Positions 49,963 to 59,519 of a stretch of DNA of 64,000 nt are shown here, one piece after another. The position numbers and the translations under genes are program-made. The stretch comes from an uncultured Collinsella sp. GTDB lineage: Bacteria > Actinomycetota > Coriobacteriia > Coriobacteriales > Coriobacteriaceae. Location: positions 74,274-138,273 of the forward strand of contig USOU01000003.1 in assembly GCA_900556415.1 (NCBI GenBank). Direction: 5' to 3'. The notes under the pieces are model-generated. The model was not told the origin of the DNA. It saw nothing but the letters and a program-made list of their open reading frames with translations, and did no database searches. Position 1 is the stretch's first letter, and each line of letters opens with the position of its first letter.

Positions 49963-52900
49963 ATGAATAACAATGGCACGAGTGCAACAAACGATTCGAT
50001 GAACATAGACGCGTATTTCGAGTCGCTCATTCTGGATGCGGTCGGGCAGGCCGATGCTCCGTTGCACGAAGCGTTGGTGCGCTCGAACGTGTATCGCATC
50101 ATTAATGACTCATACGAGCGCGCGCTCGCACAATTAGTTATATCTGGGAAACTTTTGTACGCCAATGGCGAGTACGGCTTGGCGTCTGACGCGGCCAAGC
50201 CCGCAGAGCTTGAGGCCGTTGAGTGCGATGCCAAAGAGCCCGAAGCCACAGAGGCTGAGACGCTTGAGCGCGCGGCGGCGCCGTGGGCCGACGAGGCCGA
50301 TATTGCAGAATCCGAAGCCACAGAGACTGAGACACTTGAGCGCGCAGCGGCGGCGCCGTGGGCAGATGAGGCCGATATTGCAGAGCCCGATGCCGTTGAG
50401 TGCGATACCGCGGAACCTGAGGCTGTCGAGGTCGCAGCTGAGGAGCCCGTGACGGCTGAGCCCACCACGCTCGAGGCCTCCGCGGGCGACGCGACGGAAG
50501 CCGAAGCGGTGGAGCCTGTGGCCGCAGAGCCCGAAGCGGTTGAATCCGTTACTCCTGAGGACCCTGCACCAATGGCTTTTGGCCCCATTTCGTTGCGTGC
50601 AGATTCGACCCTTGTGCAGTTGAAGGTTAATGGGCGCAGCTGGCCTATCCCTGTTGCCGTGGGTGTTTCATATGACAAGAAGCCGGCCGACGGCTTGTCG
50701 CTCATGGGATACGAACTGCCGGCGGAGTCTGCAGGGGTGGCGGACGAGCAGCAGGAGTCGGCACAGGTCGAGCAGCAGGAAGCCGTTCACCCCGAGCGTT
50801 CCGAGCTTGCGCTGTCCTCTGAGCCCCAGCAGCTGGTCATTTCCTTCTCTGACAACATTGAGACTGCGAAGGCTGTCGCTGAGCCCGAGTCCGCCTCCGG
50901 GCCCGCGCAGCCTGGGCTCGCGCTCGAACCCGAGCCAGAGGCTGAGCCCGTTGAAGCCTCCGTCAGCAAACTCGAGCGCCCCAAGTACCTGAGCTGTTGG
51001 GACGACCCGCGTTGTGTGTTTGATACTGAGACCCAGGTTGCCTTCCTCAACAAGCAAGAGATTCACGATGTATTTGACCTTGTGCGCAAGTTGGGCAAGG
51101 CTGAGGACGAGGCCTTGCGCACTGCTTTCGAAAAGCGGCTCACCGCCTATGCTTTGCCGCTATCTCCGCAGTATCGCGCGCAAGTGCCGGAGCTCGGCAA
51201 GCTCTCGGGTAATGCGAGATTTGTGTTTGACGTGTTTGGCAATTTGCGCAAGGTCGGGCGCGAATGCTGCGCGTTTGCGGACGCTAAGGGGCCGGCGATT
51301 GAACCACTTTGCAGTGTTTATTCAAGTGGCGGCGAACCGCTCTCGCTGTGGAATCTTTCGATTTCTCCGGCATTGCAACGCATATTGACATGTAACTGCA
51401 AAATCCACAACATGCCCGAGTTGCTCGCGTGCAGCTGGAAGGTACTTCAAGAAAAGGGCCTTGCCTCGGTTGAGGTGAGTTCAATTGTTTCCGCATTGAA
51501 CGATTGGCCTGCGGGGCGCTTGCTGCTGGGGAGAACCAAATCTGAACTGGAGCTCGCCCGTCAGGCGGCGATAGGGGGCTGGTATCCTCCGGTCAATACG
51601 CCTGTTGAGCGCATCAAAAGGGTAAACGGGCTTGCTGACGAAGCTGTCCTGCAGTTGCGCAGGGAGCGCTTGTCTGTGCATGAACCTTCATTCCGCTTGC
51701 TTTTTTGTACCAGGTTGGCGGCTAAACTTGCGGCAGGCTACAGCGACAGGCATTCCGTCAATTCGGCGCTCGCCGAGCTCAAGTACGAATTCCCAGCTTA
51801 TAACGCTGCCGTAAAAACATTCAAACGTCTGAACTTTGAGCTCCCTCAAGATCGGGAGGAAATTGATACATCTGGTCCAGCTTCTGCCAGCGGAGATTAT
51901 GGTGGCGCGGTCGACGCTATTGCAACGACCGATGAGGTTTTATCAGATAACCAGTTGGATGCCCAAGCGGATGCGCATGGGGAAGAATCCTCGTGTGAGT
52001 CCAAGCGGCCGCAGGTTCAGGACCTTACGGTTGGGCAGGCGCTCAAGCTGGTCATCGACCCGGATGCCGCAAAGTTCAACAGGTGGTTCGCTGACCTTGC
52101 ATGCCAGGACCGCACCCTGATGGGCTGTATGCTCATCGAAGACAAGCCGGCTCGCTGGATGGATAGCCTTGCTAAGTCTGCCTGGAAAATCCGTGAGCGC
52201 TACAATGTTCTTATGGCGGGTCGTCCGACGTTTGACATCGATACTTTTGGCCCGCTCTTCCGTACGTATAAGCTGTCCGCTGAGGATTTTTACCAGCTGA
52301 CGAACACCGCGCAGCCTTCCTATTTGTATATGAAGCGCGTGTATGGGCAGGGCACCATTCCGCTTAAATATGCAATGGTCGATAAGGACCTTGCACCGAC
52401 TGTTTGCGATGTGGTTCGAGCATACTTGGCGAGCATAGAAACCGAAAACGCCGACGAGCCGGTAGAGGAGAAGTCCGCGCCTGCAGAACAGACAGTCGCG
52501 TCGACGCCTGCTTCCGAGCCCGTTCCCGCCCTCGCCCCACAACAGCCGGCAAAACCCTTTACCAGCAAGGTCGAAGACCTCACCGGCAAAGGCCCCATGT
52601 CCATCGAAGCGTGGCTCGCGATGCTGTCCGTCGACGATGCCAACCTGTTGCGCTGGATCTTTAGCGATAAGCCGCTTATGGATTACCCGCACAAGCCCGC
52701 CGGTCTTGGCCCGCTTCGTCAGCGCCGTGCCGATCTGCTGCGCAACCGGCCGCGCCTCGACGAGGACAAATTCGCCCCGTTGTACCAGCGTTATGACCTT
52801 ACCGAGGATGCGTTCTGCAAGATTACACAGGCATCCTCGATGACTTTTGGCTACCTGAAGGCCGTTAAGGTATCGAACAAGTTTAGCCTGCGCCTTGCCG

Positions 52901-54540
52901 CCAACGATCGTACGTTGCCGCAGGAATGGCGCGAGAGGATAGCACAGCTCAACCGCAGGCCTGCCGCCGATGCGCTTCGGACGCCCGCAAGCACCGAGGA
53001 GAGCAACGCTACTCAGCTCGAGCAGATTGCACGCAAAAAGATAGGTAACCTCTCCACGCGCAGCGTCGCGCTGCGTGCCTTTGCCGAGTCCGGGGCCGTT
53101 AAGGAATACCACAACCTTAAAGATTTCCGTAACAGGTACCAGCTGTTTTTGGAAGAGAACAAGTGCGGCTATAAGATGACGCTCGCGCTGCCCTCCGATG
53201 ACATTCGATGCCTGAACGAGCTGCGCGGTACGCACATGTTCCTGGTGGCGCGCGCCAACAAGATCCGTGCCTACAAGGTCGACAGTCGCTTTACGTCCGA
53301 GCTGCGTCAGATCCTGACGCTCGCTGTGGGGCGCAATATCGAGTGCGGCGCGGGTCTCATCATGCGCGAGAATCAGGAGCTGTGCGACCTGTACGACGTC
53401 CACGATGACGAGGAACTCTACGAGATCATCCGGTCGTTTGTGCGTCCGGGCTCCGTGCCCGGCTTGGAGATGGGCTCGACGCCGCTCATTCGCCTGGGCA
53501 AAACGGATCGCAAAAACCAAATGGTCGATGTGCTGCGAGATGCGGGCACCGAGCTATCGCGCGAGGAGTTTGCCCAGCGCTACGCGGACAAGTACTGCGT
53601 GGAGACGAAGACGGTTCGCAACAACTACCTGCGTGATATGAACGCATATCTGCGTAACGGCCGCTACTCGTATGTCGATAGCAACCTTACGGACGAGCAG
53701 CAGCAGTTCATTAAAGACATGCTGACCGAAGATTACGTCTCGTTGCCGTACGTCACGGCGAGCTTTGCCGCCAAGTTTAGCACTGCGTCCGATCGACTCG
53801 TTAACGATCAGTCGCTGGCGCCCCTTGGCCTGGAAATCTCCAGGGATCTCATTGTCAAGGAAGGCGTGGACCTGCGTCAGTCGTTTACGAACCTGCTTAT
53901 GTCGCGCGACAGCTTTGCCTATGGTTCTCCGGGCTTTGGTGACGAGGTCATCAACCATCCGGAATTTAGGAATGCCATTACGCCGCTGCTGCGCAACTTT
54001 ACCTTTATCGAGTGCAACCACGATTCGTTTATTTCGCTCAAGCGCCTGAGCGAATCGACAGGTATTCGCCGCATTGACTTGGGCAGCTACGCGTGTTCCC
54101 TGTTTGCGCGCACAGAGCGCGACGTGCCGTTTACGGTGACGAGTCTGCGTAAACAGGGCTTTATGCACAAGCTCGATGCCGTCGTCGACGAGTGCGGTTT
54201 TGATAACTCGTTTTATGACTCAATCGTTCTGTACGGTTTGGCCCATGAGCAGATAAGGCGCACCCGCTTTAGCGGCGCCTACATGTTCTGTCGCAAGGAG
54301 GGGACGTTCTCGTCGGGCGACGCGGTCGAATACGTCGTGAGGCAAAAGGGGCCTATCGAGGTGGGGGACCTGATCGATGCGTTCCAGGATGATTACGGCG
54401 TCGTCATAACCGCAGCCGATATTAACCGAGCGGTCCAGGACAAGGGCCTGTTCTACAACGAGGACCTTGACATGGTCATGCTCAGCAAAAGGATGAACGC
54501 AGAGTACCTGCGCAAGTTGTACATCAAAAACAACCAATAG
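49963..54540 (+). CDS. 1525-aa multidomain protein of the BREX-linked module
   Basis: I do not recognise this family. Residues ~12-75 look like a winged-helix-type domain. Residues ~85-200 are an acidic Ala/Glu-rich region with imperfect repeats (ETLERAAAPWADEADIAE). Another Glu/Pro-rich stretch runs to ~325. Two related units of ~110 residues lie at ~685-810 and ~865-985; each runs DLT, a RW(F/I) motif, RP-x-(F/L)-D-x-D-x-F-x-PL, then Y-x-L. The C-terminal ~470 residues contain at least two HTH-like segments (LSREEFAQRYADKYCVETKTVR and IEVGDLIDAFQDDYGVVIT). No catalytic motif is evident. It starts a tight operon with the ParB-like gene 12 nt downstream. A scaffold or sensor role is inference. 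Confidence 0.6.
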   Translation: MNNNGTSATNDSMNIDAYFESLILDAVGQADAPLHEALVRSNVYRIINDSYERALAQLVISGKLLYANGEYGLASDAAKPAELEAVECDAKEPEATEAETLERAAAPWADEADIAESEATETETLERAAAAPWADEADIAEPDAVECDTAEPEAVEVAAEEPVTAEPTTLEASAGDATEAEAVEPVAAEPEAVESVTPEDPAPMAFGPISLRADSTLVQLKVNGRSWPIPVAVGVSYDKKPADGLSLMGYELPAESAGVADEQQESAQVEQQEAVHPERSELALSSEPQQLVISFSDNIETAKAVAEPESASGPAQPGLALEPEPEAEPVEASVSKLERPKYLSCWDDPRCVFDTETQVAFLNKQEIHDVFDLVRKLGKAEDEALRTAFEKRLTAYALPLSPQYRAQVPELGKLSGNARFVFDVFGNLRKVGRECCAFADAKGPAIEPLCSVYSSGGEPLSLWNLSISPALQRILTCNCKIHNMPELLACSWKVLQEKGLASVEVSSIVSALNDWPAGRLLLGRTKSELELARQAAIGGWYPPVNTPVERIKRVNGLADEAVLQLRRERLSVHEPSFRLLFCTRLAAKLAAGYSDRHSVNSALAELKYEFPAYNAAVKTFKRLNFELPQDREEIDTSGPASASGDYGGAVDAIATTDEVLSDNQLDAQADAHGEESSCESKRPQVQDLTVGQALKLVIDPDAAKFNRWFADLACQDRTLMGCMLIEDKPARWMDSLAKSAWKIRERYNVLMAGRPTFDIDTFGPLFRTYKLSAEDFYQLTNTAQPSYLYMKRVYGQGTIPLKYAMVDKDLAPTVCDVVRAYLASIETENADEPVEEKSAPAEQTVASTPASEPVPALAPQQPAKPFTSKVEDLTGKGPMSIEAWLAMLSVDDANLLRWIFSDKPLMDYPHKPAGLGPLRQRRADLLRNRPRLDEDKFAPLYQRYDLTEDAFCKITQASSMTFGYLKAVKVSNKFSLRLAANDRTLPQEWRERIAQLNRRPAADALRTPASTEESNATQLEQIARKKIGNLSTRSVALRAFAESGAVKEYHNLKDFRNRYQLFLEENKCGYKMTLALPSDDIRCLNELRGTHMFLVARANKIRAYKVDSRFTSELRQILTLAVGRNIECGAGLIMRENQELCDLYDVHDDEELYEIIRSFVRPGSVPGLEMGSTPLIRLGKTDRKNQMVDVLRDAGTELSREEFAQRYADKYCVETKTVRNNYLRDMNAYLRNGRYSYVDSNLTDEQQQFIKDMLTEDYVSLPYVTASFAAKFSTASDRLVNDQSLAPLGLEISRDLIVKEGVDLRQSFTNLLMSRDSFAYGSPGFGDEVINHPEFRNAITPLLRNFTFIECNHDSFISLKRLSESTGIRRIDLGSYACSLFARTERDVPFTVTSLRKQGFMHKLDAVVDECGFDNSFYDSIVLYGLAHEQIRRTRFSGAYMFCRKEGTFSSGDAVEYVVRQKGPIEVGDLIDAFQDDYGVVITAADINRAVQDKGLFYNEDLDMVMLSKRMNAEYLRKLYIKNNQ

Positions 54541-54552
54541 GAGGAAACCAAC

Positions 54553-55785
54553 ATGAACCTGCTCGAGATGATCGGCGACGGCGTCAACATTAAGCCGACC
54601 GGTGCTAACCATAAGATTGTGATCGACGGCAAGCCCGAGATGTATCCCGTTTACAGCATTAAGCTCGAGTTCCTGCGCTATAACGTGCAAAACGACCGTA
54701 TCGCTTCGTGGATCAGCCGCTATAAGGCCGAGCATGGCGAGGGTGCGTTTAATGAGTTGGACGTCGCGGCCTGCAACGACATCATCGAGGGCTTTATCGT
54801 CGACAGCAATAAGGACGCCATCGAAAAGACGCAGCGCAGCATTGCCCTGCGTTCGCAGGAGCGCCCCGGCGTGGTGCTGGCCGACGGTCTGATCGTCGAC
54901 GGCAACCGCCGCTTTACCTGCCTGCGCCGTCTTGCTGCCAAAAATCCTAGCTTCGGCTGGTTTGAGGCTGTCATTTTGCCTGAGAGTCTGGGCAACGATT
55001 CCAAGAAGATCAAGATGCTGGAGCTCTCGATTCAGCATGGTGAGGAAGAGAAGGTCGGCTACGATCCCGTCGACCGCCTGGTGGGCATCTACAACGACAT
55101 CATCAGCTCCAACTTGCTCTCGAAGGAGGAGTACGCCCAGTGCATTGGCGTTGAGCCCAAGGAGCTCGAGAAGGAGATCATTAAAGCTCGGTATATGAAC
55201 GAGTTTTTGGAGTTCGCCAACGCCAAGGACCAGTTCCACCTGGCGCGCGAGCTCAAGGTCGCCGGCGTTATCAATGAACTGCAGGGCGTCCTTAAAAAGT
55301 GCAAGAGCGACGATCAGGAAGAGGACGTCAAGAACATCGTCTTCGCCAACATGATTACCGAGCCGCAGGGCGACATCGTGCGCTTTGTCCGTAAGATCAA
55401 GCCGATTTTGGAGGGCCCCGACGCGGATCGCTTTATCGAGCGCGAAAACGAGCTGGCCTTTGAGGTCGCCGAGCGCCTGAAGAACAAAGAGATCGTAACC
55501 TCGACCGACATCGCCGAGATCCGCGACGATGCCCAATTGTCGACGGCTTTTCGCGAGGTCATGGAGTCAGCCGAAAACACCACCAAGATGACGAAGGCTC
55601 TTAAGTCGCCCTCGCTTTCGATCATTCGCGCCATCAAGGACCTCGACCAAGTGGAGGAGTCCACCTTTGGCCTGCTGCCTGCGGACGAGATCGCCAATAT
55701 CGCCGCTGAGGTCGCCAAGCTCGAGGCGAGGGTACATACGATCAAGGACAAGATCTCGTACAGGATGGGCGGCGAGGAAGCTTAA
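54553..55785 (+). CDS. ParB/sulfiredoxin-fold protein with DGNRR motif
   Basis: A 410-aa protein. The ParB-N-like core has LADGLIVDGNRRFTCLRRL (DGNRR at 116-120), equivalent to the nucleotide-binding (D/E)GxxR box of ParB, sulfiredoxin and DndB-type proteins, followed by EAVILPE and IQHGEEEKVGYDPVDRL. Residues ~170-300 are helical, perhaps an HTH, and the end is coiled (EVAKLEARVHTIKDKI). ParB-fold proteins use CTP or ATP and may clamp DNA or cut it. In defence islands they are often partners of helicases. AGGAGG upstream. The stop codon abuts the ATG of the helicase gene, so translation is coupled. The biochemical activity is not predictable. Confidence 0.72.
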   Translation: MNLLEMIGDGVNIKPTGANHKIVIDGKPEMYPVYSIKLEFLRYNVQNDRIASWISRYKAEHGEGAFNELDVAACNDIIEGFIVDSNKDAIEKTQRSIALRSQERPGVVLADGLIVDGNRRFTCLRRLAAKNPSFGWFEAVILPESLGNDSKKIKMLELSIQHGEEEKVGYDPVDRLVGIYNDIISSNLLSKEEYAQCIGVEPKELEKEIIKARYMNEFLEFANAKDQFHLARELKVAGVINELQGVLKKCKSDDQEEDVKNIVFANMITEPQGDIVRFVRKIKPILEGPDADRFIERENELAFEVAERLKNKEIVTSTDIAEIRDDAQLSTAFREVMESAENTTKMTKALKSPSLSIIRAIKDLDQVEESTFGLLPADEIANIAAEVAKLEARVHTIKDKISYRMGGEEA

Positions 55786-57714
55786 ATGAAGCTGCGCCTC
55801 TCGTATAGCGACGGCATTTCCGTCGTGCCGCTCGACATGACGGTTGAGCAGCTGCGCCGCGAGCCGGTCTGGAAGATTCGGCTTTCGGCGTTGCGCCGCT
55901 ATGCGCCGAGCTATCGAGAGGCGGATGTACTCTTTTCGCTGCCGATTGACGACCCGGGCGCCAAGCGCATCGTCGAGCTGCTACAGCGGGCGGCAAGCTT
56001 TGGCGTGGAGTGCCAGGTGGACCCGGACTTGCTGCGAGGCCTTACGGCGCGTGAGGACTATCTGCGCGAGAAGGCGCGCGTGGGTCTGCTGATCAAGGCG
56101 CACGATGAGTCGGTTGCCGATCGCTTTGATGAGTTCTGCCGCGCCGAGGATATCCTGATGCAGCGCCCGCTCAAGGACCGCCAGCTGTGGGACGCGTTCT
56201 TTATGAGTGTCATGGGCCGCAGCGCCAACTTCTCCGTTCCCGGTTCGGGCAAGACGGCGTCGGTCCTGGGCACGTTTGCCTACCTGCACGAGCGCGACCT
56301 GGTCGACCGCATCATCGTGCTTTCCCCAAAAAACGCTTTTGGCTCGTGGCGCGATGAATGGGCGGCGTGCTTTGGCGCCGACCGTCCGCTGCGTTCGCTG
56401 TGCTTTCACGACCCGGAGTTTCGCGGTCGTTCCACGCGCGACAAGTACAGCACCCTGCTGTTCGACTACAAGCGCTACGACATGATCCTGCTCAACTACG
56501 AGTCGGTCGCGCTGGGGGAGGCAGCCGCGCGCATTGCGGCCGATCGCGCCCTAGTGGTGTTTGACGAAGTCCACAAGGTGAAGCGCGTAGGCGGCAAGCG
56601 CGCGGCGAGTTCGGTGCAGATTGCCGCGGCGGCGCCGTATTTTATCGCGCTTACCGGTACGCCGATCCCCAATTCGTTTGAGGACCTGTACAACCTTCTT
56701 CATTGCCTGTGGCCGCGCGACTACAACTGGTACTTTGGCATGAGCGCCAATGCCCTTAAGTCGACGAGCGAGGATGATGTTGAGCATATCAACGAGTCCA
56801 TCGCGCCGTTCTTTTGTCGTACGAACAAGCATCAGCTGGGCGTGCCCCAGGCCAACGAGGACCATCTGGTCGATGTGCCGGTGGAACGCTGGGAGCAGCA
56901 GCTGTTCCAAAAGGTGCTGCGTACGCTTTCGGGCGAGCCGTTCGAGATGATCATTCGCCTGCTGCAGCTTTCGTCCGACCCGCGCATGCTGGCCGAGGAC
57001 CTGAGCGCCGGCGATTATGCCGACCTGTTTGACGGCGAGGTGCAGACGGGGGCGGGCAAAGCGCTGGAAGGCCTGCAGGTGGACGACCGGCCGACGGCCA
57101 AGATGGTCGCCTGCCTTGATCTGGTCGCGTCGCTGGTAGCCCAGGGCAAGTCGGTTATTGTGTGGTGCATCTTTAAGCGTAGCATTCGCAACGTGGTGCA
57201 CGAGCTCCACGAACGCGGCATTACGGCCCGCGCTATTAGTGGGTCGACCGATATGCCCGCGCCCGCCCGCGTCATCGATTCGTTTAAGGCGGGGGAGACG
57301 AGCGTGCTTGTCACCAACCCGCACACACTGGCAGAGTCGGTCTCGCTCCATGGAGTATGTCACGACGCCGTCTACTTTGAGTGCAGCTACAACCTGGTGC
57401 ACTTGCTGCAGTCCAAGGATCGCATTCACCGCCTGGGCCTGTCGCAAGAGCAATACACACAGTACCACTACCTGCGCGCCGTGTACGAGCGCCGCGACGG
57501 ACCGTGGTCGCTCGACCGCAACATTTACGAGCGCCTGCAGTACAAGGAGCAGGTCATGCTCGACTCGATCGACCGCGGTACGCTGGAGCCCGGCTATACC
57601 GATGAGCGCGATTTGGAACTGGTGTTTAAGGGGCTGTTTGACGACGAGGGCCAGCGGAGCGAGGTTGGCGACCAAGGCATCGCGGACGATATGCAAGAAC
57701 CCAAGGAGATGTAA
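55786..57714 (+). CDS. SNF2-type DEVH helicase
   Basis: A 642-aa superfamily 2 ATPase. Walker A PGSGKT is at 152-157, DEVH at 260-263, LTGTPIPNSFEDLYNL is motif III, and the C-terminal lobe has AISGSTDM, SVLVTNPHTLAESVSLH and SKDRIHRLG (motif VI). It has ~140 N-terminal residues of its own and is shorter than typical SNF2 remodellers. It starts directly at the ParB-like stop, and the ribosome site for the next gene lies in its last codons, indicating a tightly coupled module. Expected role: ATP-driven movement on duplex DNA together with the ParB-like partner. It differs clearly from the larger divergent helicase. Confidence 0.85.
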   Translation: MKLRLSYSDGISVVPLDMTVEQLRREPVWKIRLSALRRYAPSYREADVLFSLPIDDPGAKRIVELLQRAASFGVECQVDPDLLRGLTAREDYLREKARVGLLIKAHDESVADRFDEFCRAEDILMQRPLKDRQLWDAFFMSVMGRSANFSVPGSGKTASVLGTFAYLHERDLVDRIIVLSPKNAFGSWRDEWAACFGADRPLRSLCFHDPEFRGRSTRDKYSTLLFDYKRYDMILLNYESVALGEAAARIAADRALVVFDEVHKVKRVGGKRAASSVQIAAAAPYFIALTGTPIPNSFEDLYNLLHCLWPRDYNWYFGMSANALKSTSEDDVEHINESIAPFFCRTNKHQLGVPQANEDHLVDVPVERWEQQLFQKVLRTLSGEPFEMIIRLLQLSSDPRMLAEDLSAGDYADLFDGEVQTGAGKALEGLQVDDRPTAKMVACLDLVASLVAQGKSVIVWCIFKRSIRNVVHELHERGITARAISGSTDMPAPARVIDSFKAGETSVLVTNPHTLAESVSLHGVCHDAVYFECSYNLVHLLQSKDRIHRLGLSQEQYTQYHYLRAVYERRDGPWSLDRNIYERLQYKEQVMLDSIDRGTLEPGYTDERDLELVFKGLFDDEGQRSEVGDQGIADDMQEPKEM

Positions 57715-57716
57715 CG

Positions 57717-58739
57717 ATGCAGAAAGCCTTTCCCATCTTTGTTATGGAGCTGTTTTGTGACGGCTGGCTGTTTTTGGAGCATTCCGATGTTACCTGGGAC
57801 GGGTCGTCGCATGTTCTTAAGCGCGTTCGTATCAACGCGGACAAAAGCGAGTGGCTCCTAAGCCGTGCGCGCGAGCATTTTACGGATGTTCCGAGCAACA
57901 TCGATTTGTGCCAGTACGTCGGCACCACGCTCGTGGAGCTCGAGAAACATGTTGAGTTGGTTGTTCCCCGCGACGATGTTTCGCCCCGCCTGCAGTTGCT
58001 CTTTGAGGGCGACCTGACGCCTATCACGCTGGTGCAGCTCATGTGCGTGGGCGATTGGCTTTCGGTGCGGCAGACGAGTGAAAGCGAGGTCCGCGTTGCC
58101 TATGACGAGCGATTGGCGCAGCAGATTTCCGGGTTTGGCTTTCTTATGCGGCGCTTTCGGGCGGTACTTTGCTCGCAGAGTGCGATGCTGAGCAGCAGTG
58201 TGGTTGCCACGGTGCTCGAGGCAAGGCCAGCGACGGAGCCGGGGGTCTGCGCGTTTTTGGAGATGAGCGAAGCGGTTCCCGTGGAGCCTGGACCCGAGGC
58301 AGCGCTTGATGCTGAACAGGAGCCCGAGCACGCGCCCGAAGCGACGCCTGAGCCTAGCCCCGAGGCGTCTCCTGAGCGGGTGTCCGAGCCGGAGCCCGAG
58401 CCCACGCAAACGCCAGAGCCTGCCCCCGAGCCCTCGGCGAAGGAGCAGGAAAAGTTGCGCATCGCCCGAGAGGTAAAGACTGCGCGCGACAAGATGGAAG
58501 AACTCGATAGGTCGCGCGAAACCCTGCTTACCCAGCTGCTGGTGTTACGCCGGGAGTATCAAAAGCTTTCCGGCGAGCGCAGCTGGGAGGCGTTTACCAG
58601 GATTGAAGAAATCGGCAAGCAGATTAAGGAAATGAGCGGACAGGTTGATCAGCTCGATAAGCAGCTGAGCGACGCACGCCTTGCCTATGCCGAGACCCGC
58701 GCTACGTCCCTGCAGGCGCTCAAGGAGCTGAGGCAGTAA
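57717..58739 (+). CDS. Coiled-coil protein of the module, unknown function
   Basis: A 340-aa protein I do not recognise. Residues 1-~180 form an unknown globular domain (VMELFCDGWLFLEHSDVTWDG, DLCQYVGTTLVELEKHVELV). Residues ~185-240 are a Pro/Glu repeat linker (PEPSPEASPE style). Residues ~240-340 are a heptad-rich coiled coil (KTARDKMEELDRSRETLL). It begins 2 nt after the helicase stop, so it is the last member of the four-gene module. The layout (head, flexible linker, coil) suggests an adaptor that brings partners together. There are no membrane segments. Confidence 0.6.
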   Translation: MQKAFPIFVMELFCDGWLFLEHSDVTWDGSSHVLKRVRINADKSEWLLSRAREHFTDVPSNIDLCQYVGTTLVELEKHVELVVPRDDVSPRLQLLFEGDLTPITLVQLMCVGDWLSVRQTSESEVRVAYDERLAQQISGFGFLMRRFRAVLCSQSAMLSSSVVATVLEARPATEPGVCAFLEMSEAVPVEPGPEAALDAEQEPEHAPEATPEPSPEASPERVSEPEPEPTQTPEPAPEPSAKEQEKLRIAREVKTARDKMEELDRSRETLLTQLLVLRREYQKLSGERSWEAFTRIEEIGKQIKEMSGQVDQLDKQLSDARLAYAETRATSLQALKELRQ

Positions 58740-58792
58740 GGCAGCAACAACCGTCACGACCCCGTACTTAAACGGTATCATTGGAAGGCATG

Positions 58793-58813
58793 TTTGCATC
58801 GGCCCGATGCAAA
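58793..58813. promoter_or_regulatory. Perfect 21-bp palindrome upstream of brxA
   Basis: TTTGCATCGG and CCGATGCAAA are perfect 10-nt arms around one base, 31 nt before the brxA start. No U-run follows, so an operator is more likely than a terminator. It separates the upstream module from the BREX genes. Confidence 0.55.
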
Positions 58814-58844
58814 TAAAAAGGCCCGAACCCTTGGAGTGTGTCCT

Positions 58845-59516
58845 GTGGATAACACCGACAAAATATCGCTGGGAGGCGTGCTCACGCGCGAGCAGTTTTT
58901 GCTGCCCGAGATGCGCATCGTCGCTGCGTTGCGCCTGGAAGGCGTGAGCGACGACGAGATCATTGCGCGCGTTAAGCACGACAACCTGTTTCAGTATCCC
59001 ACCGAGCGCATGCTGGCCGACCGCGCCCGCGTGTGCCTGCGCCGCTTTGATGCCGTAGCGCTCGACGAGACGCAGTGTGCTGCCCGCAGCATCGACAAAG
59101 ACACCGCCGACCAAGCGGTCACGCACATCATGGACCTCATCGCCAACGGTATGCCCGACCAGGCAGCCCAGGCAAACCTATTTGTCATGATGTGCCGCTA
59201 CGTCATGGTCCGCGAGCTCATCCAGGTGGAGATCGGCGAGCGCATGGCCGGCTTCGACTACAATTTTACCGACGTTGACCTCAACGCGTTTGTCACCCGT
59301 TTTCAGGTTGAGCATGCCGAGGCCGTCAAATGGTCCGATGCCACGCTGAGCCGTATAAAAAGCACCCTGCGCCAGATTCTGCGCAGCGCCGGTTTTAAGG
59401 CATCGCAGCGCACCGATACGCTCCAGCCCCTGCTGCTCGACCCCGATGTAGAGCAGGCCATCCGCGACCTAGGCGACATGGACGCCCTGGCCGCACTCAC
59501 CGGGCAGGTGATGTAG
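58845..59516 (+). CDS. brxA: BREX protein BrxA (DUF1819)
   Basis: A 223-aa BrxA, a small DNA-binding BREX component of the DUF1819 family. The segments LLPEMRIVAALRLEGVSDDEI, then LFQYPTERMLADRARVCLRRFDAV and LFVMMCRYVMVRELIQVEIG are typical. The GTG at 58845 has GGAG 8 nt upstream. The longer frame from TTG 58794 would run through the palindrome and is unlikely. It opens the standard type 1 order brxA-brxB-brxC-pglX. The next gene starts 3 nt after its stop. Confidence 0.9.
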   Translation: MDNTDKISLGGVLTREQFLLPEMRIVAALRLEGVSDDEIIARVKHDNLFQYPTERMLADRARVCLRRFDAVALDETQCAARSIDKDTADQAVTHIMDLIANGMPDQAAQANLFVMMCRYVMVRELIQVEIGERMAGFDYNFTDVDLNAFVTRFQVEHAEAVKWSDATLSRIKSTLRQILRSAGFKASQRTDTLQPLLLDPDVEQAIRDLGDMDALAALTGQVM

Positions 59517-59519
59517 CCC

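Noticed and set aside
49788..50705. Ser/Ala-rich 305-aa frame with tandem repeats
   Set aside because: The repeats are the complement of the Glu/Ala repeats in the 1525-aa gene; no ribosome site.
55786..57714. DISARM helicase (drmA or drmD)
   Set aside because: No DUF1998 (drmB), PLD (drmC) or DISARM methylase genes accompany it, and the BREX genes are clear.
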